DNA of 64,000 nucleotides from SpSt-333 sp964371615 (lineage in GTDB: Bacteria; Bacteroidota; Ignavibacteria; UBA10030; UBA8401): NCBI GenBank assembly GCA_964371615.1, contig CAYJMS010000004.1, positions 186,001 through 250,000 of the forward strand. Reading direction: 5' to 3'. Below the pieces are notes generated by a model. It saw only the letters and a program-made list of their open reading frames with translations. It did not search any database and had not been told where the DNA came from. Positions 8,878-17,015 of the stretch are shown here, one piece after another. Position 1 is the stretch's first letter. Each line of letters begins with the position of its first letter. Position numbers and translations under genes: made by a program.

Positions 8878-8951
8878 TACACCCGACAAGATTCGAACTT
8901 GTAACCCCCAGCTTCGTAGGCTGGTGCTCTATCCAGTTGAGCTACGGGTGC
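8878..8951 (-). tRNA. tRNA-Arg (anticodon ACG)
   Basis: The 74-nt cloverleaf reads on the minus strand. The acceptor strands are GCACCCG and CGGGTGT (one G:U pair). The D arm has GCTC/GAGC stems, the anticodon stem is CCAGC/GCTGG with loop CTACGAA, and the T arm is ACAAG-TTCGAAT-CTTGT. Loop positions 34-36 are ACG, so it is an arginine tRNA reading CGN codons, with A34 normally edited to inosine. The discriminator is A, and CCA is not encoded. A 16-bp perfect palindrome (CATTTTGATCAAAATG, 8951-8966) abuts the 5' end. Confidence 0.96.
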
Positions 8952-8968
8952 ATTTTGATCAAAATGAT

Positions 8969-8996
8969 ATTATGTTTTTCCAGTATTTTAGGTCAG
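8969..8996 (-). promoter_or_regulatory. Possible tRNA-Arg promoter
   Basis: On the minus strand, CTGACC (8991-8996) and CATAAT (8969-8974) are separated by 16 bp and would start transcription about 10 nt before the mature tRNA. The -35 box is a partial match, so this is tentative. Confidence 0.4.
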
Positions 8997-9332
8997 CGTC
9001 CTTGAATTTTTGCAAAATTCCACATTCTCATGGTAGGACGTAGTGCCCACCACAGTACCCACTTCCAATATTAATAAATATGCAGAAATTAGGACTATTT
9101 CTGAATTATTTTAAATATAGAAAATATTAATTTTTGTTCCAATGGGAATTTTCGAAATGTTTTATGAAAGAATCGACTAATTTACTATGGTAGTTTATAA
9201 AATGAGATTCTTAAAAGCAGATGTTCTTTATGACCTGGTATCCCTTTTTCCTTTGGTTTTTCATAGTGTGCAAGCTAATGCACTCCCAATAAGACCATTA
9301 TAAATCGGTGACGAGACGTTAGAAGCTGTTCA
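8997..9332. other. Intergenic region with no gene seen
   Basis: AT-rich sequence between the tRNA promoter and the end of the long minus-strand catabolic gene run. I see no open frame of useful length, no RNA gene and no clear hairpin terminator for that run. Confidence 0.5.
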
Positions 9333-11381
9333 TCATTTTTTCGGAATTAGTTCGACTGGCTTTTTGGGTGCAGGTTTATAATTGATGGATAATAAATTCC
9401 CCTTATTGCTAAAGAACACCGTTGAGTCAGACACAGCAAAAGCATAGCGATTATGGAGCGGACGGTTGGTTAATATTTCCATTGTAAGAGTGCTTGGATT
9501 AAGGACGGCGATACCGGTATTCCCACCGAGAATTAATTCACGATTGTTAGTTATTAATCGTGAGATTGTAATTTTCGATTGTATTGCCGACGTAATATTA
9601 ATGGTTCCAGGATTCTTTAATTGGAGTATCATAATCGAATCGTTTGTCGAAATAAAAAACAATGTATCACCTCCATTTACAAATCTGCATAAGCTCGTTG
9701 AAATAAACGGAGTTGTATATTGCGATATGAGGCTATCACCCCTTACATCCCACCACCGGATAAGAGTATCACTACACACAATAAGGGTCTGATCAGAAAT
9801 TGGAAAAACGGAATGCGGTACATCATTAAAATGATGTGAATTCGAATACTTTGTGGAATATGATAGTCTTGCTAATCCTCCCCCCGATGTTCCCCAACCG
9901 GCAGGGCCTACTGCCCATAAATCTCCATCGGTATCAACACAAATATCCAAGGGACGATAAACGAATTGTCCTAAGAATCCGATCCGGCGAGGATTTATCA
10001 TATTATTTGGATAGCATTTCCAATCTTGTCTCGGATCAAAAGCTACGACTGCACCGTTTGTGTAACTCGCAGTGATTAATTCATTTCCCCTGTTTGTATA
10101 ACTGAATGTTTCGCCTGACCAACCGGGGTGATGATCGCCAAGGACTGATAACATACCGTCCGATGTGTTTAATCTGAACAATAGTGTACTTTGATATGCA
10201 CCACCATAAACGTTTTTGTCCGGTCCGAGGGTCAATGAAAATATATCTCGCTCTACGAGTGGTAATGTCGGTGATATTACATCCATGACTTTTTTACGTC
10301 TTTTGTCATAATGTAACACTCTACAATCACTGGTGACTTCATATTGCAGCGCAAGTTCTATTTCGGGTTCTAAACGTATCTCATTCGGTTCACTTTGCTT
10401 ATCTAGAAATTTGTATTTAGGGTGATACTGTGCAACCATATTCCCATCACTTGTAATAATTGCATCGTTTTGGGATAATAAATAAAAATCAATAACACTT
10501 CCGTACCCTGAGCTGTGATTCCATGTCGACCATGGAATATCTATGCGGTGATCTGGCCAAGGCACCTTCCCAAGAAATGATCCATTGTTTACATCAAAAC
10601 TAAGTCGATGTCCGCTGGGAAAGTGTGTTGCATACATAACTTCTTTTCCGGCAAGAATATTAAAGCAAAATCCATCCTTTTGATATTCCGCTGGCATCCA
10701 TTGTGCCACATCTGATTGAAGCAATGGATCATAAACGATAATTCTTGATCTGTATCCTGTTCCAAAAGCTATTCTTCCGTCATTCAAAGCTGTGGCAGAA
10801 CTTATATACCAATTTCCTTTTTCTGATATTGTCGGAAGATATTCAACGTTACCTGATACCATATTTAATCGCGCCCGCTCACCATAACAGCTTCCCGCAT
10901 ATAACCACCCGTCTTTACCTTCGCACAGTACACGGACATGGTTCGTGGTACTATTGGGCATATTAAAAAGGCGGGAGCCTGCTTCTCTCCATGTATTAGT
11001 TGCCGGATCCCAGGACATCACAGAACCGCTTGTAGAGCCGACATATACTATTCCATTACTTCCAAATACAATGGGATACGCTTCGAGGTGTCCAAGTTGA
11101 TGGACAACAATTTTGCTATTTTTAAGAAACATCGCAATAAATTGGCCGCCTGATTCGGCGGTCGTCGTCCAACATAATAAATCGTCTTTGTTTACTCCAA
11201 ATTGATATGCCGTCTTATAGGAAATGCGATTTGGTGTTTGAATCGGGATGCCGTGATCATTGATCTGGCGAAATGATTGTGGGTATAGCGATGTCGATAT
11301 GATAAACAATACGATTATTAAGCGAATAAACGTTTTTATCGAAATGGGACTTTGAGATGTTATATAATTCGATATTGACAT
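9333..11381 (-). CDS. Secreted beta-propeller protein of unknown function
   Basis: 682 residues. A signal peptide is visible (hydrophobic IRLIIVLFIISTSLYPQ around residues 18-35). The body repeats short strands with GxDGWLYAG, GPDKNVYGG and DTDGDLWAVGP motifs, as in WD40/SMP-30/NHL-like propellers. It has no T9SS tail of the usual NPFNP type; it ends in a Lys/Pro-rich segment. It starts 1 nt after the VOC-protein stop and is the last gene of the long minus-strand run. Propellers in such loci often bind or cleave glycans, but no catalytic residue is recognisable, so the role is open. The 387-residue protein at 25575 has the same general architecture. Confidence 0.75.
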   Translation of the reverse strand: MSISNYITSQSPISIKTFIRLIIVLFIISTSLYPQSFRQINDHGIPIQTPNRISYKTAYQFGVNKDDLLCWTTTAESGGQFIAMFLKNSKIVVHQLGHLEAYPIVFGSNGIVYVGSTSGSVMSWDPATNTWREAGSRLFNMPNSTTNHVRVLCEGKDGWLYAGSCYGERARLNMVSGNVEYLPTISEKGNWYISSATALNDGRIAFGTGYRSRIIVYDPLLQSDVAQWMPAEYQKDGFCFNILAGKEVMYATHFPSGHRLSFDVNNGSFLGKVPWPDHRIDIPWSTWNHSSGYGSVIDFYLLSQNDAIITSDGNMVAQYHPKYKFLDKQSEPNEIRLEPEIELALQYEVTSDCRVLHYDKRRKKVMDVISPTLPLVERDIFSLTLGPDKNVYGGAYQSTLLFRLNTSDGMLSVLGDHHPGWSGETFSYTNRGNELITASYTNGAVVAFDPRQDWKCYPNNMINPRRIGFLGQFVYRPLDICVDTDGDLWAVGPAGWGTSGGGLARLSYSTKYSNSHHFNDVPHSVFPISDQTLIVCSDTLIRWWDVRGDSLISQYTTPFISTSLCRFVNGGDTLFFISTNDSIMILQLKNPGTINITSAIQSKITISRLITNNRELILGGNTGIAVLNPSTLTMEILTNRPLHNRYAFAVSDSTVFFSNKGNLLSINYKPAPKKPVELIPKK

Positions 11382-11382
11382 A

Positions 11383-11778
11383 TTACCAAAACCGTTTTGT
11401 TACGGGAGTAGATCGTTCGACAAAATGGATGATATTGCCCTCGGGATCATTAAAAAATGCCAAACGCATCTCTGGAGTGCGAACAATCTTCTCTTCCGGA
11501 ATATCAATACCGCGCTTTTTGAGATTGTCTACTTCTTCATCAAATCCGAAAACGGTGATACCGAGATGTCGCAAACCGGAATCAACATTTTCACCGGGAG
11601 GAGTCGTTCTTGCAGACGGATACAATTCCAGCATCCCGCCGTTTCGATCCTGGATGAAGTATGTCTTTCGTTCCTGGATGTGGTGCATCACTTTGTAACC
11701 TAACACCTCAACATACCATTTGCTCAGTGTGTCCGGATTGTGTGCACAAAGTCCGATATGTTCAATTCCGTATACCAT
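11383..11778 (-). CDS. VOC-family (glyoxalase/dioxygenase-like) metalloprotein
   Basis: 131 residues from the ATG at 11778. Paired beta-alpha-beta-beta-beta modules are visible: IEHIGLCAHNPDTLSKWYVEVLG opens module 1 (shown here only as a landmark beginning IEHIGL), and LRHLGITVFGFDEEV opens module 2. Metal-ligand candidates are His in EHIGL, Glu in MLELYP, His in RHLGI and Glu in IHFVE, the classic VOC pattern. The length is normal for a single-subunit glyoxalase I-like protein. The start lies 5 nt after the stop of the MetE-like gene, and the stop is 1 nt before the next start, so the three are coupled. The substrate is unknown; VOC enzymes isomerise, epimerise or open small oxo-compounds. 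Confidence 0.85.
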   Translation of the reverse strand: MVYGIEHIGLCAHNPDTLSKWYVEVLGYKVMHHIQERKTYFIQDRNGGMLELYPSARTTPPGENVDSGLRHLGITVFGFDEEVDNLKKRGIDIPEEKIVRTPEMRLAFFNDPEGNIIHFVERSTPVTKRFW

Positions 11779-11783
11779 AATTC

Positions 11784-12881
11784 TCAATGCCCATAAATAT
11801 TTCGTAACTTCACTGCGGCGTCACCGAGCCGTTTCATCTTCAGCGCCGCTTCGCGGAGCGTGATAGGATTTTCACTGCTGGGAGCAAAACCACAGTCGGG
11901 GTTTAATGATATTCTTTCTTTGTCAACAAACTTCATCGCTTCTTCAACGCGATGTACAATGCGATCAACGTCGTCGATATTTTCCGAGAGGACATCGATA
12001 GCGCCAAGACCGAGTATTTTATCGCCGGGAAAATGCTTTAACACTTCCAATTCGGCAAATTCCTCTGAGGCAAACTCCAACGCAAAGAGGTCTATATTCA
12101 TCTTTTTTAATGCACCGAAAATGGGGAGAAAACTTCCATGGGCGACATGTTTTCTCGCCCGATGCCCGCGACAGACATGCAATGCCGTTCGAATAGAGGA
12201 TATGCCTTCGACAGCAAGGTTAATGCCGTTCACTGCCAATTCCAATTCCCGTTCACGATCGGCCAATGTTATGTGCACTTTCGGATTGAGACCTGAGGAA
12301 TTGTACGTGGTGCCAATCAGGCGTCCGATCATTGCATCATCGAATTGAACAGTATCCACACCAATCGCTGCAAGTCTCACGGTCTCTTCCCTGAGCACTC
12401 TGGCGGCATCCATTATAAGCTGTTCTCTCGACGAATAGGCACCACTGCTGAAATCCGGATCATAGAACCATCGCTCGATCATGTAGGGACTCGGCAACGT
12501 GGCTTTGACACGGTGGTGAGATATACTCCTCACAAACGCTGCTTCGTCGACCGCGATAGGACGTACGTATTCGAGCTTGTTCACGATCGCTGGCCAATAC
12601 CGTTTTGTGCCATCGAGTACGGTGACCTCGATTTTGTTCGGTTCGAATCCCTTCACGAATTGTGAAAAACCCTGAATATAGCTTTTTCTTCTCCATTCCC
12701 CGTCGGTAATCACATCAATATCAGCTAATTCCTGTAAAGTGACGGCAATGGGTACTGCTTCATCAAGCACAATACGAAATTCATCTTCAGACATTAGGCC
12801 ATTTTCATAGTGCTGCAAATCTTTCAATATCCACGATGGCCGGGGCAAACTGCCGATAACGGATGTTTCAAATAATCGCAT
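11784..12881 (-). CDS. MetE C-terminal-like (cobalamin-independent methionine synthase family) protein
   Basis: 365 residues covering only the catalytic TIM barrel of the MetE family (Meth_synt_2), about half the length of full MetE. The opening SVIGSLPRP, the zinc-ligand motif HVCRGH and the C-terminal NPDCGF (second Cys) are present, as is DGEWRR. Such stand-alone proteins move methyl groups between small molecules, or demethylate, and are not necessarily methionine synthases. It sits inside a glycan-catabolism gene run beside a VOC protein. My inference is that it handles a methylated substrate group; this is not shown by the sequence. AAAGG lies about 7 nt before the ATG. Confidence 0.82.
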   Translation of the reverse strand: MRLFETSVIGSLPRPSWILKDLQHYENGLMSEDEFRIVLDEAVPIAVTLQELADIDVITDGEWRRKSYIQGFSQFVKGFEPNKIEVTVLDGTKRYWPAIVNKLEYVRPIAVDEAAFVRSISHHRVKATLPSPYMIERWFYDPDFSSGAYSSREQLIMDAARVLREETVRLAAIGVDTVQFDDAMIGRLIGTTYNSSGLNPKVHITLADRERELELAVNGINLAVEGISSIRTALHVCRGHRARKHVAHGSFLPIFGALKKMNIDLFALEFASEEFAELEVLKHFPGDKILGLGAIDVLSENIDDVDRIVHRVEEAMKFVDKERISLNPDCGFAPSSENPITLREAALKMKRLGDAAVKLRNIYGH

Positions 12882-12896
12882 GTGGAGCCTTTCACT

Positions 12897-14105
12897 TCAT
12901 TTAATGAGAGTCATCATCTTTGACTGACGCATGCCCCCGACTTCCAATGTATAATAATAGAGACCGCTGGGGAGTGTGCCGGCATTGAATGTGATTTCCT
13001 TTTCGCCTGCTGACTGATATTCATGCACCAGTGTACCCATATATTGTCCCAGAATATTGAAAACGGTGATCCTTACTATGCATTCACGGAGTATAGTATA
13101 TTGTATTGTCGTAACAGGATTAAACGGATTCGGATAATTTTGTTCAAGGATAATTTCCACGGGAATGTCACGGCCGACATGCTCAACCGGAATCGCTGTG
13201 ATCTCATTCCGACAATACACCCATTTACCTGATTGCGTTCCCAAATCGGAGCTCTGGTAAGCGAATGCAGAGCCGTCGTGTTCTAAGAACATTTGGTACG
13301 CCAGTCTCCTGTGTTCCGAATTGCACGACAGATCCGAATTATAATATTCTGAAGCAACGGCTGCCCAACGTACGTGGGAACTATCCAATATGGCATTCAT
13401 TCGTTGCGTTTGAGTATTAGGCCAACCAGCTATACAATAATATCCTTCGATAAAAACGAAATCTTCGTGCGTAAGTACCGGTGAAGCAACGGCAAATTTT
13501 AGCCCAATGGTATCGGATAATGCATTCGCCATGATCAGTTTTCCTTTAGATCGGACATATTGAAATACGCTGTCCCGTACAGCGCTGCCGATCAATGCCG
13601 GATGGACCAGGTCGATAAAGATACCGTCTATGATGATCCCTTCGTCATCTTCCAAACTCAACCAGAGATCCGTCCAGGTCTTGAAATCGGCACAATTCCC
13701 GTCAGGGCATTCCGGCATAATAATCGACGGCTGAGGCCAGCATCCGTTTGGATGATCGGCGGTGGCGGGAACATATGCAAAAATCTTCACCGAGGGATTT
13801 AACGAACGAATTTTCGACAATACCTCTGGCATCTTCGAGTATTTAACATCAAGACACGAACCATTAATCCATAGACTTCCATCCAGATAAAATCCATGAG
13901 TGACAATAATATAATCATGAAGCGCGGCAAGTTCTGCAATCTCGGAAACAGTTCCCAGGGAATCGTACGAGCCCTGATATATAAACAACTGATTTCCGGG
14001 AGTACTGTCGTTTTGTTGATGTGTCAAAGCCGCCGATATACCGTCTCCCGTTATCCAAAATACTGACAGAATGATTGTGATATAATATTTCAGATTGTGA
14101 TGAAT
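12897..14105 (-). CDS. Secreted TIM-barrel glycosidase-like protein with T9SS sorting domain (possible AUU start)
   Basis: The mature part resembles endo-alpha-polygalactosaminidase/spherulin-4-like barrels: strands KIFAYVPA, a GIFIDLVHP motif with a candidate catalytic Asp, KLIMANA and FVFIEGYY. The last 80 residues are a T9SS type A sorting domain (NYPNPFNPVTTIQY through KMMTLIK). The first conventional start is a TTG at 14027, but this leaves no signal peptide. The same frame continues upstream without a stop and encodes a hydrophobic leader (LKYYITIILSVFWITG). No ATG, GTG or TTG lies upstream. An ATT at 14103-14105 has GGAG exactly 6 nt before it, so I extend the gene there. A CTG at 14093 is the alternative. 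The family call is tentative. Confidence 0.7.
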   Translation of the reverse strand: MHHNLKYYITIILSVFWITGDGISAALTHQQNDSTPGNQLFIYQGSYDSLGTVSEIAELAALHDYIIVTHGFYLDGSLWINGSCLDVKYSKMPEVLSKIRSLNPSVKIFAYVPATADHPNGCWPQPSIIMPECPDGNCADFKTWTDLWLSLEDDEGIIIDGIFIDLVHPALIGSAVRDSVFQYVRSKGKLIMANALSDTIGLKFAVASPVLTHEDFVFIEGYYCIAGWPNTQTQRMNAILDSSHVRWAAVASEYYNSDLSCNSEHRRLAYQMFLEHDGSAFAYQSSDLGTQSGKWVYCRNEITAIPVEHVGRDIPVEIILEQNYPNPFNPVTTIQYTILRECIVRITVFNILGQYMGTLVHEYQSAGEKEITFNAGTLPSGLYYYTLEVGGMRQSKMMTLIK

Positions 14106-14115
14106 GTCTCGCTCC
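14106..14115 (-). promoter_or_regulatory. Shine-Dalgarno placing an AUU start
   Basis: GGAG at 14112-14115 (minus strand) is followed by 6 nt and ATT at 14105. The frame then encodes a signal-peptide-like segment. This decides the start chosen for the glycosidase-like gene. Confidence 0.55.
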
Positions 14116-14227
14116 GGGCAGTTAAAAATCCCGTCCCCATATTTCGAACCGACTTAAAAAACATGAAGGACGGGATGATTTTTCATAGGGTACTTCGTTG
14201 TTCCCTTGATCGCAAAACTAATGGTAA

Positions 14228-15955
14228 CTATTTTAGCAGCAACATTGCTTTTGACATCCGAACGTTGCCGGTCTCCAATGTGTAAAAATAAACGCCAGAG
14301 GGAAGATCACCGGCAAGAAAGACCACTTCTTTTTCGCCCGATGATTGATACTCATCCACTACCGTACGTACTTGTTGCCCGAGAACATTGGTAACGAAAA
14401 TCTTCACTGTCGAAGAAACGGGCATATAATATTTGATAGTCGTATTCGGATTGAACGGATTTGGAAAATTCTGTTGCAGTACGAAATCCTGCGGTACTGC
14501 GCCGACGTCATTACGCCCTACAGATGTCGGAAAGGTAATCTTCACAAGACACAGATTTCCGTCAAGATCGTTCATGACGAGATCATTCTTACTGTCACCG
14601 TCAAAATCAAAATTCGATTCCTGAATTTGACTATAGTCGGTCGACACAAACGAGGTATCGATAGAGCCAGCGAGCGTTTTCTTCGTAAGGAAGAATCGAA
14701 TCCCCGGATCGTCGGGTCCCGTGCCGTAATAATTTCGTGAATTGCCAAGATCGGGAATTCCATCGCCGTTAATATCGCCGATTGGCAGCAATGATGCACC
14801 ATTTTGGTCGGCATATCCCATATTGTTATATCGATTTTTCGTAAAATAGAAGAAAGGATTCCGAACAACGAGCGTCTGGTACTTCGACGGGACCTGCGTC
14901 ATTCCTTTGATTCCTTTATAAACAAAATTGATTCCCCAATACCACGATGGGAGCGAAAATTCATCGGCGCCATCACCGCTAATATCGCCGGCGTTGAACA
15001 CCCAATATCCGGTATACATTTGATCGGTCGTCGTAGAAAATTGAATGAAATCATTGGGTGGTACCATTATCACGTCCGGTATGGTATCGAGATCCGGTCC
15101 GCCAAAATAGACGACGCCGGCTCCAGTATTGTCCATTTGGATTAGCTTGTTTGTCACCACCGAGACCAACTGTAGGTCGAGATAACTATAATATCCGCTG
15201 GTAAAGACATCCACGTAACCGTCACCGTTAAAGTCCCCTTTACTAATAAATGGACTAAACCATCGCAAGAAAACTTTATTAGTATCCGGGTTCATGACAT
15301 ATCCTTCGGTATTGCCGGGATGACGAAACACCAAGTCTGGATTTCCGGACATCGACGCTCCGCCAAAATACATCATCATGCGCCCGCCGTATTCTGCCAT
15401 TGAAATCGTCGTGCCTTGCTCAGGAAAAATGATATCACCGATACCATCACCGTTGAAATCATCAATTGCTATGCTGGTGTATTGCGGCATAGTCTGAAAA
15501 TCCGGGTCAACGGGATACGTACATACAAGATCGGCGGCGGTAATAGATGCCGGCATCGTTGCTTTCCCGTAGATTACTTTTGGTGCATGGTGACCGCCGT
15601 ATTGCGAGACGGCAACAATATCCGCTTTACCGTCTCCGTTGACATCACCGACGTTCATCCAACATTGTTTATTTTTGAAGCTCAAATTGATGGTGCTGCT
15701 GACAGTTGAGTCGAAAGAAGTTCCATTATGAAGCCAAATTCCTATTACCTGTCCGACAGTTGTACCAGCTGAATATACAGCTACCATGTCCATATTTCCG
15801 TCGCCATTAACATCACCGAATTTGACCTGATTGTTTTTTCCGGCTGAATTCTCCGTGAACTTCTGAATCAGTTCGAACTGAGGCTGCGCAACAACGGCAT
15901 ACCCGAGACACAGGGTGATACCGACAATCGAAAATATCCGATGTACCTGTTTCAT
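14228..15955 (-). CDS. FG-GAP/VCBS repeat protein with T9SS sorting domain
   Basis: 575 residues. A signal peptide (residues 1-24, ending AVVAQ) leads into repeated FG-GAP motifs such as GDVNGDGNMD, GDVNGDGKAD, DDFNGDGIGD, GDFNGDGYVD and GDINGDGIPD. These are the calcium-binding blades of an integrin-alpha-like propeller. The C-terminus (NFPNPFNPNTTIKYYM to SKAMLLLK) is a T9SS type A sorting domain, so the protein should be exported and anchored or released at the cell surface. AAGGAGA lies well placed before the ATG. It is a clear paralogue of the larger FG-GAP protein at 32663-35080. It probably binds substrate or acts as an adhesin; no catalytic motif is visible. Confidence 0.9.
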   Translation of the reverse strand: MKQVHRIFSIVGITLCLGYAVVAQPQFELIQKFTENSAGKNNQVKFGDVNGDGNMDMVAVYSAGTTVGQVIGIWLHNGTSFDSTVSSTINLSFKNKQCWMNVGDVNGDGKADIVAVSQYGGHHAPKVIYGKATMPASITAADLVCTYPVDPDFQTMPQYTSIAIDDFNGDGIGDIIFPEQGTTISMAEYGGRMMMYFGGASMSGNPDLVFRHPGNTEGYVMNPDTNKVFLRWFSPFISKGDFNGDGYVDVFTSGYYSYLDLQLVSVVTNKLIQMDNTGAGVVYFGGPDLDTIPDVIMVPPNDFIQFSTTTDQMYTGYWVFNAGDISGDGADEFSLPSWYWGINFVYKGIKGMTQVPSKYQTLVVRNPFFYFTKNRYNNMGYADQNGASLLPIGDINGDGIPDLGNSRNYYGTGPDDPGIRFFLTKKTLAGSIDTSFVSTDYSQIQESNFDFDGDSKNDLVMNDLDGNLCLVKITFPTSVGRNDVGAVPQDFVLQQNFPNPFNPNTTIKYYMPVSSTVKIFVTNVLGQQVRTVVDEYQSSGEKEVVFLAGDLPSGVYFYTLETGNVRMSKAMLLLK

Positions 15956-15980
15956 GAGTCTATCTCCTTAGATGTAGTGA

Positions 15981-17000
15981 TTAGAAATGTGAACTAACAC
16001 TTATTCGGTGCACTCCGTCAAAATATCTCATCACTGTATACGAGTAGTCAAATTGCACATGCTCGTCGTCGGACAGTGGATATCGGATTCCAATTCCTGT
16101 TGTAAAACTCTCAAGACTGTAATTGAATTTATAACCGCCTCTTAGATAGAATTGCTTGTTGTATCCATATTCTGCTCCAACATTCATTTTCTCGGCATAA
16201 TCCATGGGGTGAAGTCCGTTGATAGACAAAATCAAGGAATGCACCGTATTTTCCTGCATCACCATGGTGGCGGCATCTATTGAGAATCCGATCGAAAAAA
16301 TAAGAGGCAAATAATATCCTTGAGTCATCCGGGGATATCTGACCTCACGCGAGAAATTTCGCAGCGACATGCTAAACGTCAAATCGTTGAATTCGGTATT
16401 AAACCGAGTTCCCAGATCGAAGGCTAGCGCACCTAAATTGTTGTCCAGCATTTCAGGAGTACCCACCGATTGAATGAGATTAGATCCCAATCCTGAATAT
16501 ACATACCGTAACTGGCCACCGATAGAAAACTGGTTGGAAATTGCCCTTGCGTACAGTACTCCGACCGCCATATTGGTAACGTTGACACTGCCAGTTTCAA
16601 TGTATTCGAAAGCACCGCTGCTTGCCGAGACTATATCGATTGTTGTACCGTGTATTTCGCCATAATCCATCATGGTAAAGGTCACTCCCAAAACGCCATA
16701 AACGCCAAGATCTGTCGATGCAGCAAACGAATATTGTTGGATATCGCTGATCCAGCGATTCATTTCGATCATAGTATGGATTCCCGTCAAATGGCCGATC
16801 CCGGCGGGATTCCAAAAAGCAACGGAAACATCGTCACCATTGGTGATGAAACTGTCACCCATACCCACTGCGCGGGCACCGACTCCGACATTGAGAAATT
16901 TCATGATCGACTGTGCCGATAGTTTTGTCTGTCCGTGCAACGGCATGGATATCATTCCGATGAAGAACGCGATGAGCAATAGTCTGTTGTGGTTATCCAT
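15981..17000 (-). CDS. PorV/PorQ-family outer-membrane protein
   Basis: 339 residues with a signal peptide (LLLIAFFIGMISMPLHG) and the hallmark family start: LNVGVGARAVGMGDSF followed by FWNPAGIG. Alternating amphipathic strands run to a C-terminus ending in Phe (SVSSHF), as in a 14-strand FadL-like barrel. In T9SS organisms PorV shuttles CTD-bearing cargo to the attachment complex; other paralogues are uncharacterised. Here it sits between a TonB receptor unit and T9SS cargo genes, 15 nt after the upstream stop with AAAGGAAAG as RBS. It may be a locus-specific cargo carrier or a channel; I infer the former weakly. Confidence 0.85.
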   Translation of the reverse strand: MDNHNRLLLIAFFIGMISMPLHGQTKLSAQSIMKFLNVGVGARAVGMGDSFITNGDDVSVAFWNPAGIGHLTGIHTMIEMNRWISDIQQYSFAASTDLGVYGVLGVTFTMMDYGEIHGTTIDIVSASSGAFEYIETGSVNVTNMAVGVLYARAISNQFSIGGQLRYVYSGLGSNLIQSVGTPEMLDNNLGALAFDLGTRFNTEFNDLTFSMSLRNFSREVRYPRMTQGYYLPLIFSIGFSIDAATMVMQENTVHSLILSINGLHPMDYAEKMNVGAEYGYNKQFYLRGGYKFNYSLESFTTGIGIRYPLSDDEHVQFDYSYTVMRYFDGVHRISVSSHF

Positions 17001-17015
17001 TGTCTTTCCTTTCCA

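Noticed and set aside
14045..14152. Small ORF starting at an ATG overlapping the leader of the glycosidase-like gene
   Set aside because: It is in a different frame and stops after about 16 codons, so it cannot supply the start of the gene.
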